From: Lepeophtheirus salmonis
Lineage: Eukaryota > Arthropoda > Copepoda > Siphonostomatoida > Caligidae
Assembly: GCF_016086655.4 (NCBI RefSeq)
Contig: NC_052140.2
Location: forward strand, 22,382,001-22,446,000
Reading direction: 5' to 3'
DNA: 64,000 nt
This document shows positions 9,661 through 20,741 of this stretch, one piece after another (the stretch's first letter is position 1; every line of letters starts with the position of its first letter). A program made the translations under genes and the position numbers. The notes below the pieces were generated by a model. The model worked only from the letters and a program-made list of their open reading frames with translations. It was not told where the DNA came from and did not search any database.

Positions 9661-12155
9661 GCAAACTATATTATATATAAATATTAAATAGTTTGTGATC
9701 TATTTTTTAAGTGGCCCGTTTTTTTTTTTTTTTTTTTTAATTGTTTTTTTCTGAAGAATGAACTTTCTTTATATTTAGGAGTTATCATAAATCCTTGTTG
9801 GACTACGAGTAGAATTGAGGATCGATATCGGAGTAATTCCTTCCTAAGTTTTTTTTAGATACAATGCGGGATTTGGATTGATTTTTTATATAATAAAGCT
9901 GTTTGCAGCTGAAATATGTAAACAGCTTATGACCGATAAGCTGTTCTACTCTAAAATATTAGTTAAATTGTCACAATCACCACATTAATTTTCGGGGTTT
10001 ATTTTTTTTACATACAAAAAATATTTACAATTTACAACCTTAACTCGCGGTAATAAATTCAAATTATTTTATCCAATAAAAAAATGAAACTTGCGCGCGC
10101 AGCTATACAATGTATCGTTATCTATCCCTCTTTATAATACCCCAGCTTTAACACTTGAGATTCTACATACAAAATAATACATCTGCTTGAAAAAAAACAA
10201 AAAACATACCTATAACTTGTGTAAAATACGAGTATGTTGGTACAAATATGTATTTGTGAATAAATTCATTTCCCCCCCCCCCCTACAAAATATGGACTCA
10301 AAAGGTCAAATCGGAAGGTCATAAGTTCAAAATTTGGTCTTCGTTCCCTTATTAATAGATTAAATCAATAGACCTTAAATTTTAACGAAAAAAAGGTTGA
10401 TTTTCAAAGGAATATCTGTGCAAGTAAATACTAGGTTATTGGGTAAGCAAAGTATTGTACATAATATGTGGGTTATCAACACATTATCAAGCAATAATTT
10501 TTTCCCCTAATAATTGACTCTATATTCGTGTTGTGTTGGTCCTTATCTATTCGGTTCAATCCAGATTAGACTTAGGTTTCGGTCCTTAGGACTGTCGGTC
10601 CCTGAGACTAGTACGAATATCGATGAAGATATATGGGATATATATTCAAAAAATTGCAAATATCTCGCAAAAAATATTCAGTATTGCAATTTAATACCAT
10701 ATATATATATATGATATTTTTACTTAGTTATATATTTTATTCTAATATGTAACAAAGTACCGTGTGGTTCATTGAAATCTGAACACTAACAAATTCAATA
10801 ATTAATGAAGCTTGCGTTATTGTTGTTTTGTCTTGTTTTTCAATAGTGTCTTTTATCCGTGTCAGATATGTTTAAAGATTGTATTTTATTAAGTTAAATA
10901 TTCCTTTTTGCTATCATTAAGAATAAAGATATTAGGCTATTAAAAAAAAAATCAAAAATGAACCTGTGATGACATCAATTGTTATTTCAAATAAGCAAAT
11001 TAATATCGTTTTTATGACGTCTTATAAATATTAAATATACTTAATGGGATATGAAACCAATATAATTTTTGTTTAATAGCCTTAGGTAGGTTAAATAACG
11101 GTCAACGGTTTTAGAACAATTTATTCATAATACATAGTAGAGTGTGTACATTGAAACGAAATTCAACCAAATCAATATCCAAACTAATCACGTTGCAAAT
11201 GTAGATATAAGTAATAATATCCAATAATATTTTTTTCCGGCCAGAATTCGAAGGGCTGCTTCCGGTCAAAGCTTCCAAATAGTTATGAATCTCTACCCAA
11301 AAGTTATCAAAAATCGATTGCTTAGTTAAAACATGTGAATTTAGTTCATTCACTCATATAATTCATTAAATAGTGAACAAAAATCCGTGAAGTTGCATAT
11401 TTTTGAATCAAACTTTTTTAAATTATGGATTGAATATTTATTCAATAATAAAAGAATGATATTCCTCATTACTATTTATTATGAATTAGTTATAAGGTTC
11501 TAAAGAAGAGTGTCTTTGTTCATCATTTTTCAGCCTAAAAATGGAAATATATCGAGCTCAGAAGAAGATACGGAATCAATAAAATACTTTTTAATCATAA
11601 AATACACTTGAACATAAGTTTTATTAATCCTACTTTTAATTTGGGGAATGATTTAAGGGTAGAAAATGAGAAAATGACTTTCTAGTCTTCCCTATACCAA
11701 AGTTTTCGATCAAATCTAATTTTATAAAAGACCGATCTAGACTAATCTTACTCTAACAGTTTCGGACCGAATTGCATCCCCAAAATCCTTGTTGTTTGTA
11801 CAGATATGATGTATTTAATTGTCATAATAACAGGATTCGAACATCATGCTGCACCTTTTGAAGAAGGAACACAAAAAACTTCTTTGCATCTGTTGACAAA
11901 TTAAAATAATAATTGTTTTAGAAATAACAGTTAATGACAAGTGTATATTTTTTATGAAGTTAAAAATCATAAAAGTATTATTTGGTAAGCCTGTGCATTT
12001 AAAGATGTTTTATTATTCGATAAAAATCTTAAATTTTCAATCTAGTCAAATAGTTGTAGGAAAGGTAAACTTTAATTTAAATTCAACCCATTCTGTCACA
12101 TATAAAAGCCGGTTACTACATATATTATGCGTGTTGAAATGTAAGTATATATGTA
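9661..12155. other. Non-coding stretch with repeat pieces
   Basis: Contains a T tract and repeat piece at 9700-9850 (see 6820), a C tract at 10271, a TA microsatellite near 10700, and at 11530-11680 a piece of the element found at 35625-36484. 11700-11780 resembles the degenerate 38-bp repeat at 16495-16815. No coding sequence seen. Confidence 0.5.
11530..11680 (-). repeat. Fragment of the 35625-36484 element
   Basis: The reverse complement of this piece (tacccttaaatcattcccca, aaagtaggattaataaaact, gattccgtatcttcttctgag, agctcgatatatttcc) matches about 35735-35860 closely. No ends are present. Confidence 0.7.
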
Positions 12156-12915
12156 CAGGGTCCGTGGACAAAATCTGCCGCATTTTAAAGACGACATTTC
12201 TCCATTACCTGATGTCTGATCCGTCTGATTTTGGTGTTAAAATTTTTTCCAGGTCATGGGCTTCAGTTATTGTTTACCACTTGTAGCGATAGCATCATTT
12301 TAAGTGCCCAAGAAAAGGCATTATGTTCAATGAGAGAGATCGTAGGTGCGCTACTATTCAGATTATGCTTAGTGATCACATGAAATTAAGCAATGCTGAC
12401 ATCTCTGGCCTTCTGTCAATGCCAGTTAGAAAGGTTAGAAGTCTCAGGAAGCAGCTGGAGGAGTCATCGGACCCGATGGACGTTGTTGACGGGAGAAGAA
12501 GGAGGAGAAGAGCACCAGGATTGTTCGGGACGTCACTTTCATCAATAAGGTCAGGGGCATCATCGACGAGAACCCCCAGCGTTCCATGAGAGCCATGGCA
12601 AGTCTGTTGTCAGCCACAGGCCATGGATGTGGCAGCAGGACTCGGCTCCGGCCCACAAAGCTAAGCGGACGCAAGAATGGCTGAAAAGCAATGATTTTGC
12701 GTTCGTACCCTTGGCCTCCCTCATCACCGGATTTGAACCCCTTAGACTACTTTATCTGGTCCTACGTAGAGAACATGAACAATTGCTCCTCCCATAACAC
12801 CAAGCAGTCTCTCATCACCTGTATCAGGGAGAAATTCAGTTAGATAGAAGCAGCGCAGATCCAAAATGCCTGTTATCATTTTCCCATCTCTGGTAATAAG
12901 ATTATAACATGTCTA
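12156..12915 (+). mobile_element. Decayed mariner element
   Basis: Left end CAGGGTCCGTGGACAAAAT at 12156 follows TA (12154-12155). The mariner transposase relic begins at 12323. The right terminal repeat was not found, so the end at 12915 is the end of recognisable coding sequence only. Confidence 0.65.
12323..12915 (+). pseudogene. Mariner transposase, central part deleted
   Basis: Starts with MFNERDRRCATIQIML and a helix-turn-helix (NADISGLLSMPVRKVRSLRKQL), open to about 12585. A frameshift near 12510 leads to VTFINKVRGIIDENPQRSMR, the linker before the second HTH. A deletion joint near 12615-12630 leads directly to WMWQQDSAPAHKAKRTQEWL, which carries catalytic Asp 2. After another frameshift comes SSPDLNPLDYFIW with catalytic Asp 3 (about 12725-12760) and a decayed tail. 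Catalytic Asp 1 is deleted. Not functional. Confidence 0.82.
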
Positions 12916-13506
12916 TAGACTATAATACATATGATAAATTAAACTGATTCGAAGCAGGACGTAAGTGAGTTAAAAAGCATTGAAATGAAAATGACGTCAT
13001 CACAAGTCAATAAAGGATTTAAATAAAACAAATGAGGGCATTATGAAATTTAGACGTCTACTCAGTGTTTTCCTTTCAAAGAATCTCTTACTCGAATTTT
13101 ATACATTTAGAAAGACTCAAACTCGAATATGTTTTATTTGATTGTCATCTCTATTTGTATCGTCTTCTTTATGGATATAGATTTGTATTTGAAGCAAGAC
13201 CTGTAAAGAGATGCCAAGAAATTAGGGTCTTCATTGAAAGTCAGACTATGTCGTCATATTTCATGGATAAAACAAAGTACTTCCTCAAATACCGGTTTAA
13301 AGATGGATATCTTTTTAAGATGTGATGACTTGAGAAAATGAAGCCATGGATTTAAAGAACGGTAAGAGGAGCCAAATTGTACTCCCAAAAAGTGTCCTCA
13401 AAGGTAGTCAAAGTACTTTCTTTAATGAATATTAATTAGTGATGTATCAGTCTCCGAATTTCGACACCCCTGTAAAGTTTTAAATCTTTGGTACACGTTT
13501 ATATTC
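12916..13506. other. Non-coding stretch
   Basis: TGACGTCA at 12992-12999. An 86-codon frame at 13065-13325 shows no family resemblance and is not called. Confidence 0.4.
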
Positions 13507-14573
13507 AAGGGCCTCCTCGGGGGGTGAGTGGAGAGGCTATAGCTCCATCAAATTAAGGAAAATTTGCCTTTAACTATCAAATTTAATTTTCAATTTTTTT
13601 ATTTTTTTATTTAATTCCATTTTTGAAGATTTTTTATTATATGTGAGTAACTACGGATTTTTGGCTTTTTTTTCAAAAAATTTAAATTTTTGTGAATCGA
13701 TGTAAATTTTTTATTTTTTATTTAATTCCATTTTTCAAAACTTGTTATTATGTATATGAGTAGCTACGGATATTTTTTCAAAAAATTTAAATTTTTGTAA
13801 ATTGATGTAAATTTTTGATTTTTTTATTTAATTCCATTTTTCAAAAAATTTTATTATATGTGAGTAGCTACAGATTTTTAGATTTTTTTTCAAAAAATTT
13901 AAATCTTTTTTGATGTAAATTTTTGATTTTTTTTATTTAATTCCATTTTCAAAAAATTTTATTATATATGAGTAGCTACAGATTTTTAGATTTTTTTTCA
14001 AACAATTTAAATTTTTGTAAATCGATGTAAATTTTTGATTTTTTTATTTAATTCCATTTTTCAAAACTTTTTATTATATGTGAGTAGCTACAGATTTTTG
14101 ATTTTTGTTCAAAAAATTTAAATTTTTGTAAATCGATGTAAATGTTTTATTGTTTTATTTAATTCCATATTTCAAAACTTTTTATTATATGTGAGTAACT
14201 ACAGATTTTTGGATTTTTTTTCCAAAAAAATTAATTTTTGTAAATCGATGTAAATTTTTTATTTTTTTTCAAATATTTTGAGAATACCTTTGGATTTTTG
14301 AATTCTTCTTCCAAAAAATTTAATATTTTATGAATAGCTATGAATTATTTAATTTTTATCCCAAAAAATGTTATATTAAAAATGTAATTTTTGAAAGGTT
14401 TTTTTAAAAAAAAATTAATTTTTGAAATGTTTTTCAAAAAAATATATTTTTAAATGTTTTTCAAAACAATTTAATATTTGATATTTTTCCGAAAAATTTA
14501 ATTTCTCAAATTTTTTTCTAAAAAATTTCAATAACCAAGCCCCCCTCAAAATATAACCCTGCGGGCACCCTTG
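13507..14573 (-). mobile_element. AT-minisatellite element, large copy
   Basis: Left end CAAGGGCCTCCTCGGGGGG with the subterminal G/C hairpin (gtggagaggctatagctccat). Right end aaccaagccccc ... ccctgcgggcacccttg near 14573, the inverse of the family end CAGGGGCGTCYGCAGG. The body is AT-rich tandem repeats, with a homogeneous array at 13611-14270 and a more degenerate 50-bp part after it. No coding capacity. Confidence 0.7.
13611..14270. repeat. 110-bp higher-order tandem array, six units
   Basis: The marker ttaattccat begins at 13611, 13722, 13828, 13937, 14048 and 14159, giving steps of 111, 106, 109, 111 and 111 bp. Each unit also holds gtgagtagctacagattttt and gtaaatcgatgtaaattttt. The unit is about twice the usual 50-55-bp repeat of this element family, so it looks like a dimer unit that was amplified later. 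Confidence 0.85.
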
Positions 14574-16494
14574 GTTTTCTGTCAGCCCTTATTAATCAAG
14601 TACCGATCTTTATAATTTTTTATGAGTGATATGCATGACTGAACTGGACGGGACTGGAGTTTACATTCCTAAATAAGGTCCAACACATCACTACATACGA
14701 TTACAATGTTCTCGGCTTCCTTGGAACAATTACTTATCATGAAGCTTATGAAAATAAGTTATGTTTATCAATTATGTACTTAATAGGATAAATACTCAAT
14801 TAGCGCAAACTATTTATATACACTCAACTAAAAATGTAATGCTGAATGTGCATTGTGCATGGATAAATGAAACTTGTGTGGAAGTAAAAATAGGCTTTGT
14901 CGATCCAGGTTGAGGACTCAAGAGATTTTGTTGTCAGCTGTCGATGTTTGGATTTCTTGAATGACTATTTTTCGGACTGTTTCTTACATAGACTTTTTCT
15001 CCTTTGATAGAATACTTTTCTCGTCCAATGACAAACAAAATTATTTAACAATTAATCCTTCGTAGAGAAGATTTTTTCCCCGTAGTTTGAGAATAAATAT
15101 TAAACAAATTTAATTACATAATGCACAGTCGACATACACTCAAAATTACTCTTCGTAAATTTAGAATATTCTTTAAACTATTTCATTCATTTCGCCCTCG
15201 TAAATATCAATTACAATTTTTAAAAAAACATTATTTAAAAAAAAAAAGAATTTTCATAACAAGATTAAATTTGTCATAATTATGATTAAAACAATATAAT
15301 TATAATTATTAATAAAAACATTTATGAATTATTAATTACTTTTAATGAACTTTAGGTACCAAAAAGGTACTCATTAAGTCTGATGAGGCTGTGAGTGATA
15401 TATCTATAAAAACAGCTGATATTACATTACTAGCAACACTTATACCTTAAATTGAAAAGAAAAAATTATATAAGAAAATCAAAAAAGACTTAAAAATGAA
15501 CAAATTGATCATAATTCACCAAACCTATATTAAAAATTGACAAATCATTCCAAGAACATAGTTTTTTGAAATAGTAAATAGTTGCATTTATTTTGAATGA
15601 TAATTCAGGAGTTAAGTCAAAAGTTACGGGAATATAATATATTCTAAACAAATTTGGAGTAATTTTAAACTGTTTGGGATACAGCAAGTCCCAGATAATC
15701 AACAAAGGGTTAATTATGGTAATAATTACATAATATTGCAGCAAGAATCATAATCAAATATTTTGATTTTTTTAATAGCAAAGTACCTATTTAGCAAAAT
15801 TGGCGTTTGGCAAAAAGGTTTTCAGCAATGTGTCTGCGTACGATTTACAGCACTATATAATGTACAAGACATATTGAGAACCAAGACCCGTACTTCAATC
15901 AACCTTATAGACCCACCAAACTCATAACGAAATAAAGATATATATCTTTTAATGAATAATTATTATTATCAAATCTGTTGGACGTCTATTATTGAGATAG
16001 ATTGATAGAGATAGTAAGTCAAGACCCACATCTGTTCTTTCTCTCTTCATAAATGTTTCTTCTTCATCTTCATCGCTTCTTTAACCCAGAGTAAAGAAAA
16101 GAACTTACATATATTTGTGGCAAAAGATGAAAAATGAAGATATGAGTGTTGTTTTTTTCGTCTTATATGGAAATAATAAATAAAACACTTCAAATCTTGT
16201 CAAAAAAAAAAAAGCCATACATATACAATATTTTCTATCTCAAGGAGTAAAATAAGAAGGAAAAAAAAAACAGATTTTTGTTTATAAGATTTGATACACT
16301 GAAGAAAACAATAAGCAGGGTGTATCTCCCGGGATTTTTTCGGGTTTTACACTTACGATAAATATGAGTATTGTGTCTCAGTACAAGGTGGAATTTTTGT
16401 AATTCGTCCGGTCTTTTGGTATTTTCTATACACTAAATTTAGATCATGGATAGACAAAAAAGAAATAATAAAAAAATTTAATCAGAACTGGATC
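14574..16494. other. Non-coding stretch
   Basis: AT-rich with A tracts near 15235, 16202 and 16260. An 84-codon minus-strand frame at 15490-15744 looks random. Nothing recognised. Confidence 0.4.
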
Positions 16495-16815
16495 CATACC
16501 GATTTTTTTATTATCAGAAATTTACTTCGAGATCAATCCAGACCAAATTTTACATCAAGCCCGGTTGCGAACGAAGTTACATCAAGTTTTACAACCATGC
16601 CGATTCAGACAGAAGTTGGTCTTAATTTTACTTAGAAACTGGCCCAGATCAAAGTTAGAATGGTGTTAGACTAATCATTACTACGAGGAGATCCAAAGCA
16701 AAGTTTGACCTAATTTAACTATAAGGCCGATGTTAGACCCAGCTTTACAATGATGCAGATCGCAGTTAAACCTAATTTTACTTAGAAATGGGTCCTGATC
16801 AAAGTTAGAATAATT
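16495..16815 (+). repeat. Degenerate tandem repeat, unit about 38 bp
   Basis: Units resemble aattttac...a..ccgat.cagatcaaagtt.gacct. The clearest pair is aattttacttagaaactggc...cagatcaaagttagaa near 16623 and aattttacttagaaatgggt...tgatcaaagttagaa near 16774, about 151 bp apart. Similar single units occur at 11700-11780. Confidence 0.6.
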
Positions 16816-16981
16816 TTTTTAGAGATGCATTCGATTCCACTTAAAAACTACGTATGAAATTGTGTGTGTAGATAGATCAAATTTCTGCATATATATTATA
16901 ATCTAGTTTTTGCATTAAATATACTTGGTTTTTTGCCTGCACTAACTTAGTGGAATCGAATGCACCTCTAAAAAAATTATT
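16809..16981. mobile_element. 173-bp MITE with 33-bp inverted ends
   Basis: The left arm AATAATTTTTTTAGAGATGC... and the complement of the right arm (AATAATTTTTTTAGAGGTGC...) agree over 33 bp with one mismatch, continuing ATTCGATTCCACT. Interior of about 105 bp is non-coding. TA can be read as a duplicated target just inside the outermost bases. Superfamily unknown. Confidence 0.82.
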
Positions 16982-18259
16982 GTATATGTTTATGATATAT
17001 TACGAATTAACTTATAAAAATTGTTGTGAAATTGAAAATGTACATGTTTAATTTTTGAGGTCAAAATACTGACCTTGTTAAATTAAGGGTAAAAACTCGT
17101 TTTGTTGGCAAAAACAATAAAATATAACAATCGATTAAAACAACGATCTATTAAAGGGTTTTTAAGTAGATCGATATCTTCAAAAATATTCAAAATACAG
17201 CGATTTAAAAATAGGGTAGGTTGGATTGAGGCCAAGACTTTAAAAGTCTCTAAATCCGGAACCAAAGTACAAAAAAAAAAAAACTGAAATTTTGAATTTT
17301 TGAGTATTCAACAAATTTTAATTCAAATATTCAACAAATTTAAGATGAAGCTGACAAAAGTATTATTTTTTTTTATTGATTTGACTTGGAATGAAATTGT
17401 AACTAATGCGTGTTTTTTAATTAGATGTACATAGTCATTTGATTTTTATTTAATTTCTGTAATTTTCTTGTCTTTAAAATATTCATTACTTCTTGCAATT
17501 AGTCAAATAGTTGACTTGATTATATTTGATTTAGAAACATTTTCACACAACTTAAAATTAGATATTTATCAAATATTCTCTAAGAAAATCAAAAGTTAAA
17601 TTGAAAAAATCAATCAAAACCAAACTTTTTTTTTTATGGCAAATCTTTTTAAGTATATGATATGATATGATTAAGAGTATATGAGTATATTTAGACATCA
17701 TAATATGGAATGGAAAAAAATATAAGATTTCAAATTAAGACCCTTTATTTTACTGGATTTTCGACACATTTAGTAGGAACTGTATTCAAGACAACTTATA
17801 AAATAATTTAACTTTTGAATCCTGGAATATTTTTATCAATTGTTATTACCTTTAATTTTCATATATATACATATACATTATAAGAATTATTCTTGTTGGA
17901 TTTTGGTATGTTATCTTTGCACACTTTTTTTGAAAGGAAATTATAAGGTTTAGAGAAGAAAAAATACTCGAATTGAACTGTCGTTTGCTCAAATTCATGT
18001 TATGTTCAAAAAATCCTTTTTCTCTTGCTTTTTCTTCTTCTCTAAAACTTATCATCTCCTATAAAAAAGTGATCAAATATATATGCCAACATATTTAAGG
18101 CCGCCATGACCTTGAAGGTCAAAAAATGGTTACCAGCAACATCTCTTGATCCTTAAAATTCTACCTGAAAAATTTAAGCAAAATTCATTCATGGTTTGTC
18201 CATGGTTCCCGGACACCCCTCCCCCCAAAGACAGCCATTCACATTTAATTTATGATATA
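16982..18259. other. Non-coding stretch
   Basis: AT-rich. At 18107-18121 there is a perfect inverted repeat TGACCTTGAAGGTCA. No gene seen; short frames at 17083-17287 and 17852-18055 are not convincing. Confidence 0.4.
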
Positions 18260-19449
18260 CATGATAGTTCAGGTAAATTTGGAATACCTTTAACTGCATC
18301 CTGATCAATAAGGGAAGCAATTAGAGGCTTGAAATTTTATTAACATGTTCTAATAATAAAAAAGAAAATAAATCATTGAATGTGATTGCCATTTTCGCCA
18401 ATCATTCGCTTGATAATTGGCCTAAAGGATTTGCATACCCTGACCACGTTCGCGGGGGAGACTTTGTTCTAGTACTTGAGGATGGAGGCCTTCAAGGAGT
18501 CGATGCTGTTGTGCAAATTGACAAGTACCTTCCTCTCTAAATCTTCCTAAAAGAAGTAATCCATGGGATTCATTTAGGTGGAGTTAGAGACCCAGGTTGG
18601 GGGTCCCAAGATGGCACCTTCTCTAACAAGTTTTGGGTCTTACAGGCCTTGTGAGAGAGGGCCGAGTCTCGTTGAAATAGGAACTCCACAACATTGTCCT
18701 CATCTTTCGTACAAGGTATTACTTGGTCAGACAGGAGATCACAGTACCTATAGGCACACAACCCCTCCTTTGGCTCAAAGAAGATGAAGGGGGGGGCATG
18801 ACACTCCTGTTGATCCCAATGCCCAATAGGCTCATGGTATTAGACGAAAACTTGGTGGGGGCATTAGTTCCCTCTGTGGCCAGCCATATTTGGTTCAGGA
18901 TGTTGTGTGAACGGTCGATATTCAATTGTTTCTCATCTGAATAAAAGATAATTCAGTTACATTGGGACTTCAAATCATTCAGCAATCTCTTCCTGGGAGG
19001 CTTTCATTTTGTCTGTTAGCATATGTATTTTGTAGAGGTGGTATTCTTTTTTCCACAGGTCAGTGTTTATGGTCCTTGAGACAGTTGCACGGTTTACTTT
19101 GCGGTTTTGTCAAAAATGTTAATCAGGCACCCCGTAGATAACTTCAACGTATCTTTTCTCTTATATGCTACCTCCTTCTTCCAGTGGTGGTAGACGTCAT
19201 AGGCTGTGCTCTTTGTATACCCGAGCATCTTCTTGATAGACGTTGGACTGTGTCTCGTGTAAGAAAATTCGATGATGGTGTTACTCTGGGTCTCCTATAT
19301 CGTAAATACTTGTTTTGAATTAAAAGTGTCTCAACTAACTTAAAGCCAAGGCTCAATCTGTCCCTTTAAAATTAAATAACCAAGTTAATTATTTTCCTTA
19401 TTGTTCAGGATGTAGTTAAAGAGGGTCCAGATTTACCTGAACGACCCTG
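18260..19449 (-). mobile_element. Nearly full-length mariner element, about 1.19 kb
   Basis: Long inverted ends: CATGATAGTTCAGGTAAATT at 18260 and, read from 19449 on the minus strand, CAGGGTCGTTCAGGTAAATC. Similarity extends for about 50 bp (tttaactgcatcctgatcaataagg / tttaactacatcctgaacaataagg). TA precedes the left end (18258-18259); on the right the expected TA is decayed (ggatag). Contains the transposase relic on the minus strand. Confidence 0.85.
18400..19350 (-). pseudogene. Mariner transposase, nearly full length but broken
   Basis: Reading from 19350 down: HTH remnants, NRATVSRTINTD, KMKASQEEI, then SDEKQLNIDRS with catalytic Asp 1 (codon near 18935). LCAYRYCDLLSDQVIPCTKD is followed by FLFQRDSALSHKACKTQNLL with catalytic Asp 2 (near 18666). 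After a frameshift, NPMDYFF carries catalytic Asp 3 (near 18559). The tail ends near 18440. All three catalytic aspartates can be traced, unlike almost every other copy here, but at least four frameshifts and stops block expression. Confidence 0.83.
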
Positions 19450-20426
19450 GGGATAGTTACTTGATTCCGAAATATGGCATTGCATCAAAAGTATACTCTA
19501 AAAATTTGATTTAAAAAAAAGTTTTAAAGACCAAACCCACTGAAATTGTAATCTTTAAAGATCATTTTTGTATTCTGCGTCTTAAATAACAATAATTACA
19601 TAGAGTGTCTTCCAAGACCTTAATATTGTTGAATAGTATTAAAGCTACTTGTTATAGATTAAATTTAAAATAGGTTGAATTTATCGAATGGACTCAAAAC
19701 ATGTCAAATACTAATTATCATTACAAAATTTTAATATTACTCCATTAAGATATGAAGCCTCTACAAGAATTTCAATCATTGCATTACGTTTGTGACAAGA
19801 GTTTTTATACTTTACCTGCTTAAATATTGAATGCAACCTGTACTGCAAATATATTGCACAATGCACCTGAGTATATTTTTTATGCAATTTATTGTCAACA
19901 AAGGACTTTGTTTTTTTAACGCACACATCGATAGAAAACTTAATGAATGTAATAAATTCAAATGTCAATAACAATTTTAATTACATTTAGGCCCCCAAAA
20001 ATACATAAATAAAAATAGTTTAAACTCCTGATATTTGTCAATAATAAATGGGTTTTTTTTTTAAATTATTTCAAGGTTTGTTTTAATGCATCTGCCAATT
20101 TTCTATAGACATAGAATGTTGTAAATAGAGACAAAGAAAAGGTTGGAGGATAGTATACACAGAGTAATTAAACGTCGACAAACAGACCGTGCTTGCTCTA
20201 AAACTATAAAAGATTACTCCCCAAGAAATCCTAATTCTAACTTTACGTTTTCATAGGCAGAATCACACATAGCTACTCAAAACTTAGGTGGTCTCTACTC
20301 AAGGATGAAAAAATAATGATAAAAGCGTAATAAAATAAAAACATATTGTTCAGGATGGAACTAACGACATAAAACGCACGCGTAAAAATGCTTAGGATTT
20401 ACAAGTCAATTTCTTTTGTTAAGAAA
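19450..20426. other. Non-coding stretch
   Basis: AT-rich; an 87-codon minus frame at 19711-19974 has no recognisable features. Confidence 0.4.
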
Positions 20427-20741
20427 ATGTTCTGAGCGTTTTCTGCTATATCTCACGATTAATACATTGCATGAAAAAAAGAAATAAGGATACTTAAAGG
20501 TGGCCATTTTTTTTTTTTTTTTTTTTTTTCAACAGCATAGCCGTTCTTCCAAAGATTCCGTTCTGGTAATATGCGCGTCGAAGATGTCAATAAAATAATG
20601 GAAATCGTCATGTTGGACCGGCATAAGAGCACTTACACCATTGCCCAGGAACTGAATATTAGCTAAAAAACTGTTTGGAATTAGCTAAATCCGATAGCCT
20701 AAACTAGGTTAATTTTATAGTCAAAACGCTCAGAACTTTAA
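20427..20741 (+). mobile_element. Short mariner deletion derivative, copy 1 of 2
   Basis: Inverted ends: tgttctgagcgttttctg at 20429 and the complement of caaaacgctcagaactt at 20722-20738. After a T tract (about 20508-20529) the plus strand reads FRSGNMRVEDVNKIMEIVML, then STYTIAQELNIS and KTVWN: the linker and second HTH of a mariner transposase. The 3' end follows at once, so the whole catalytic domain is deleted. The copy at 37335-37585 has the same joint. Confidence 0.75.

Noticed and set aside
13611..14270. CRISPR-like regular spacing
   Set aside because: Units are tandem with no unique spacers, and the sequence is eukaryotic in character.
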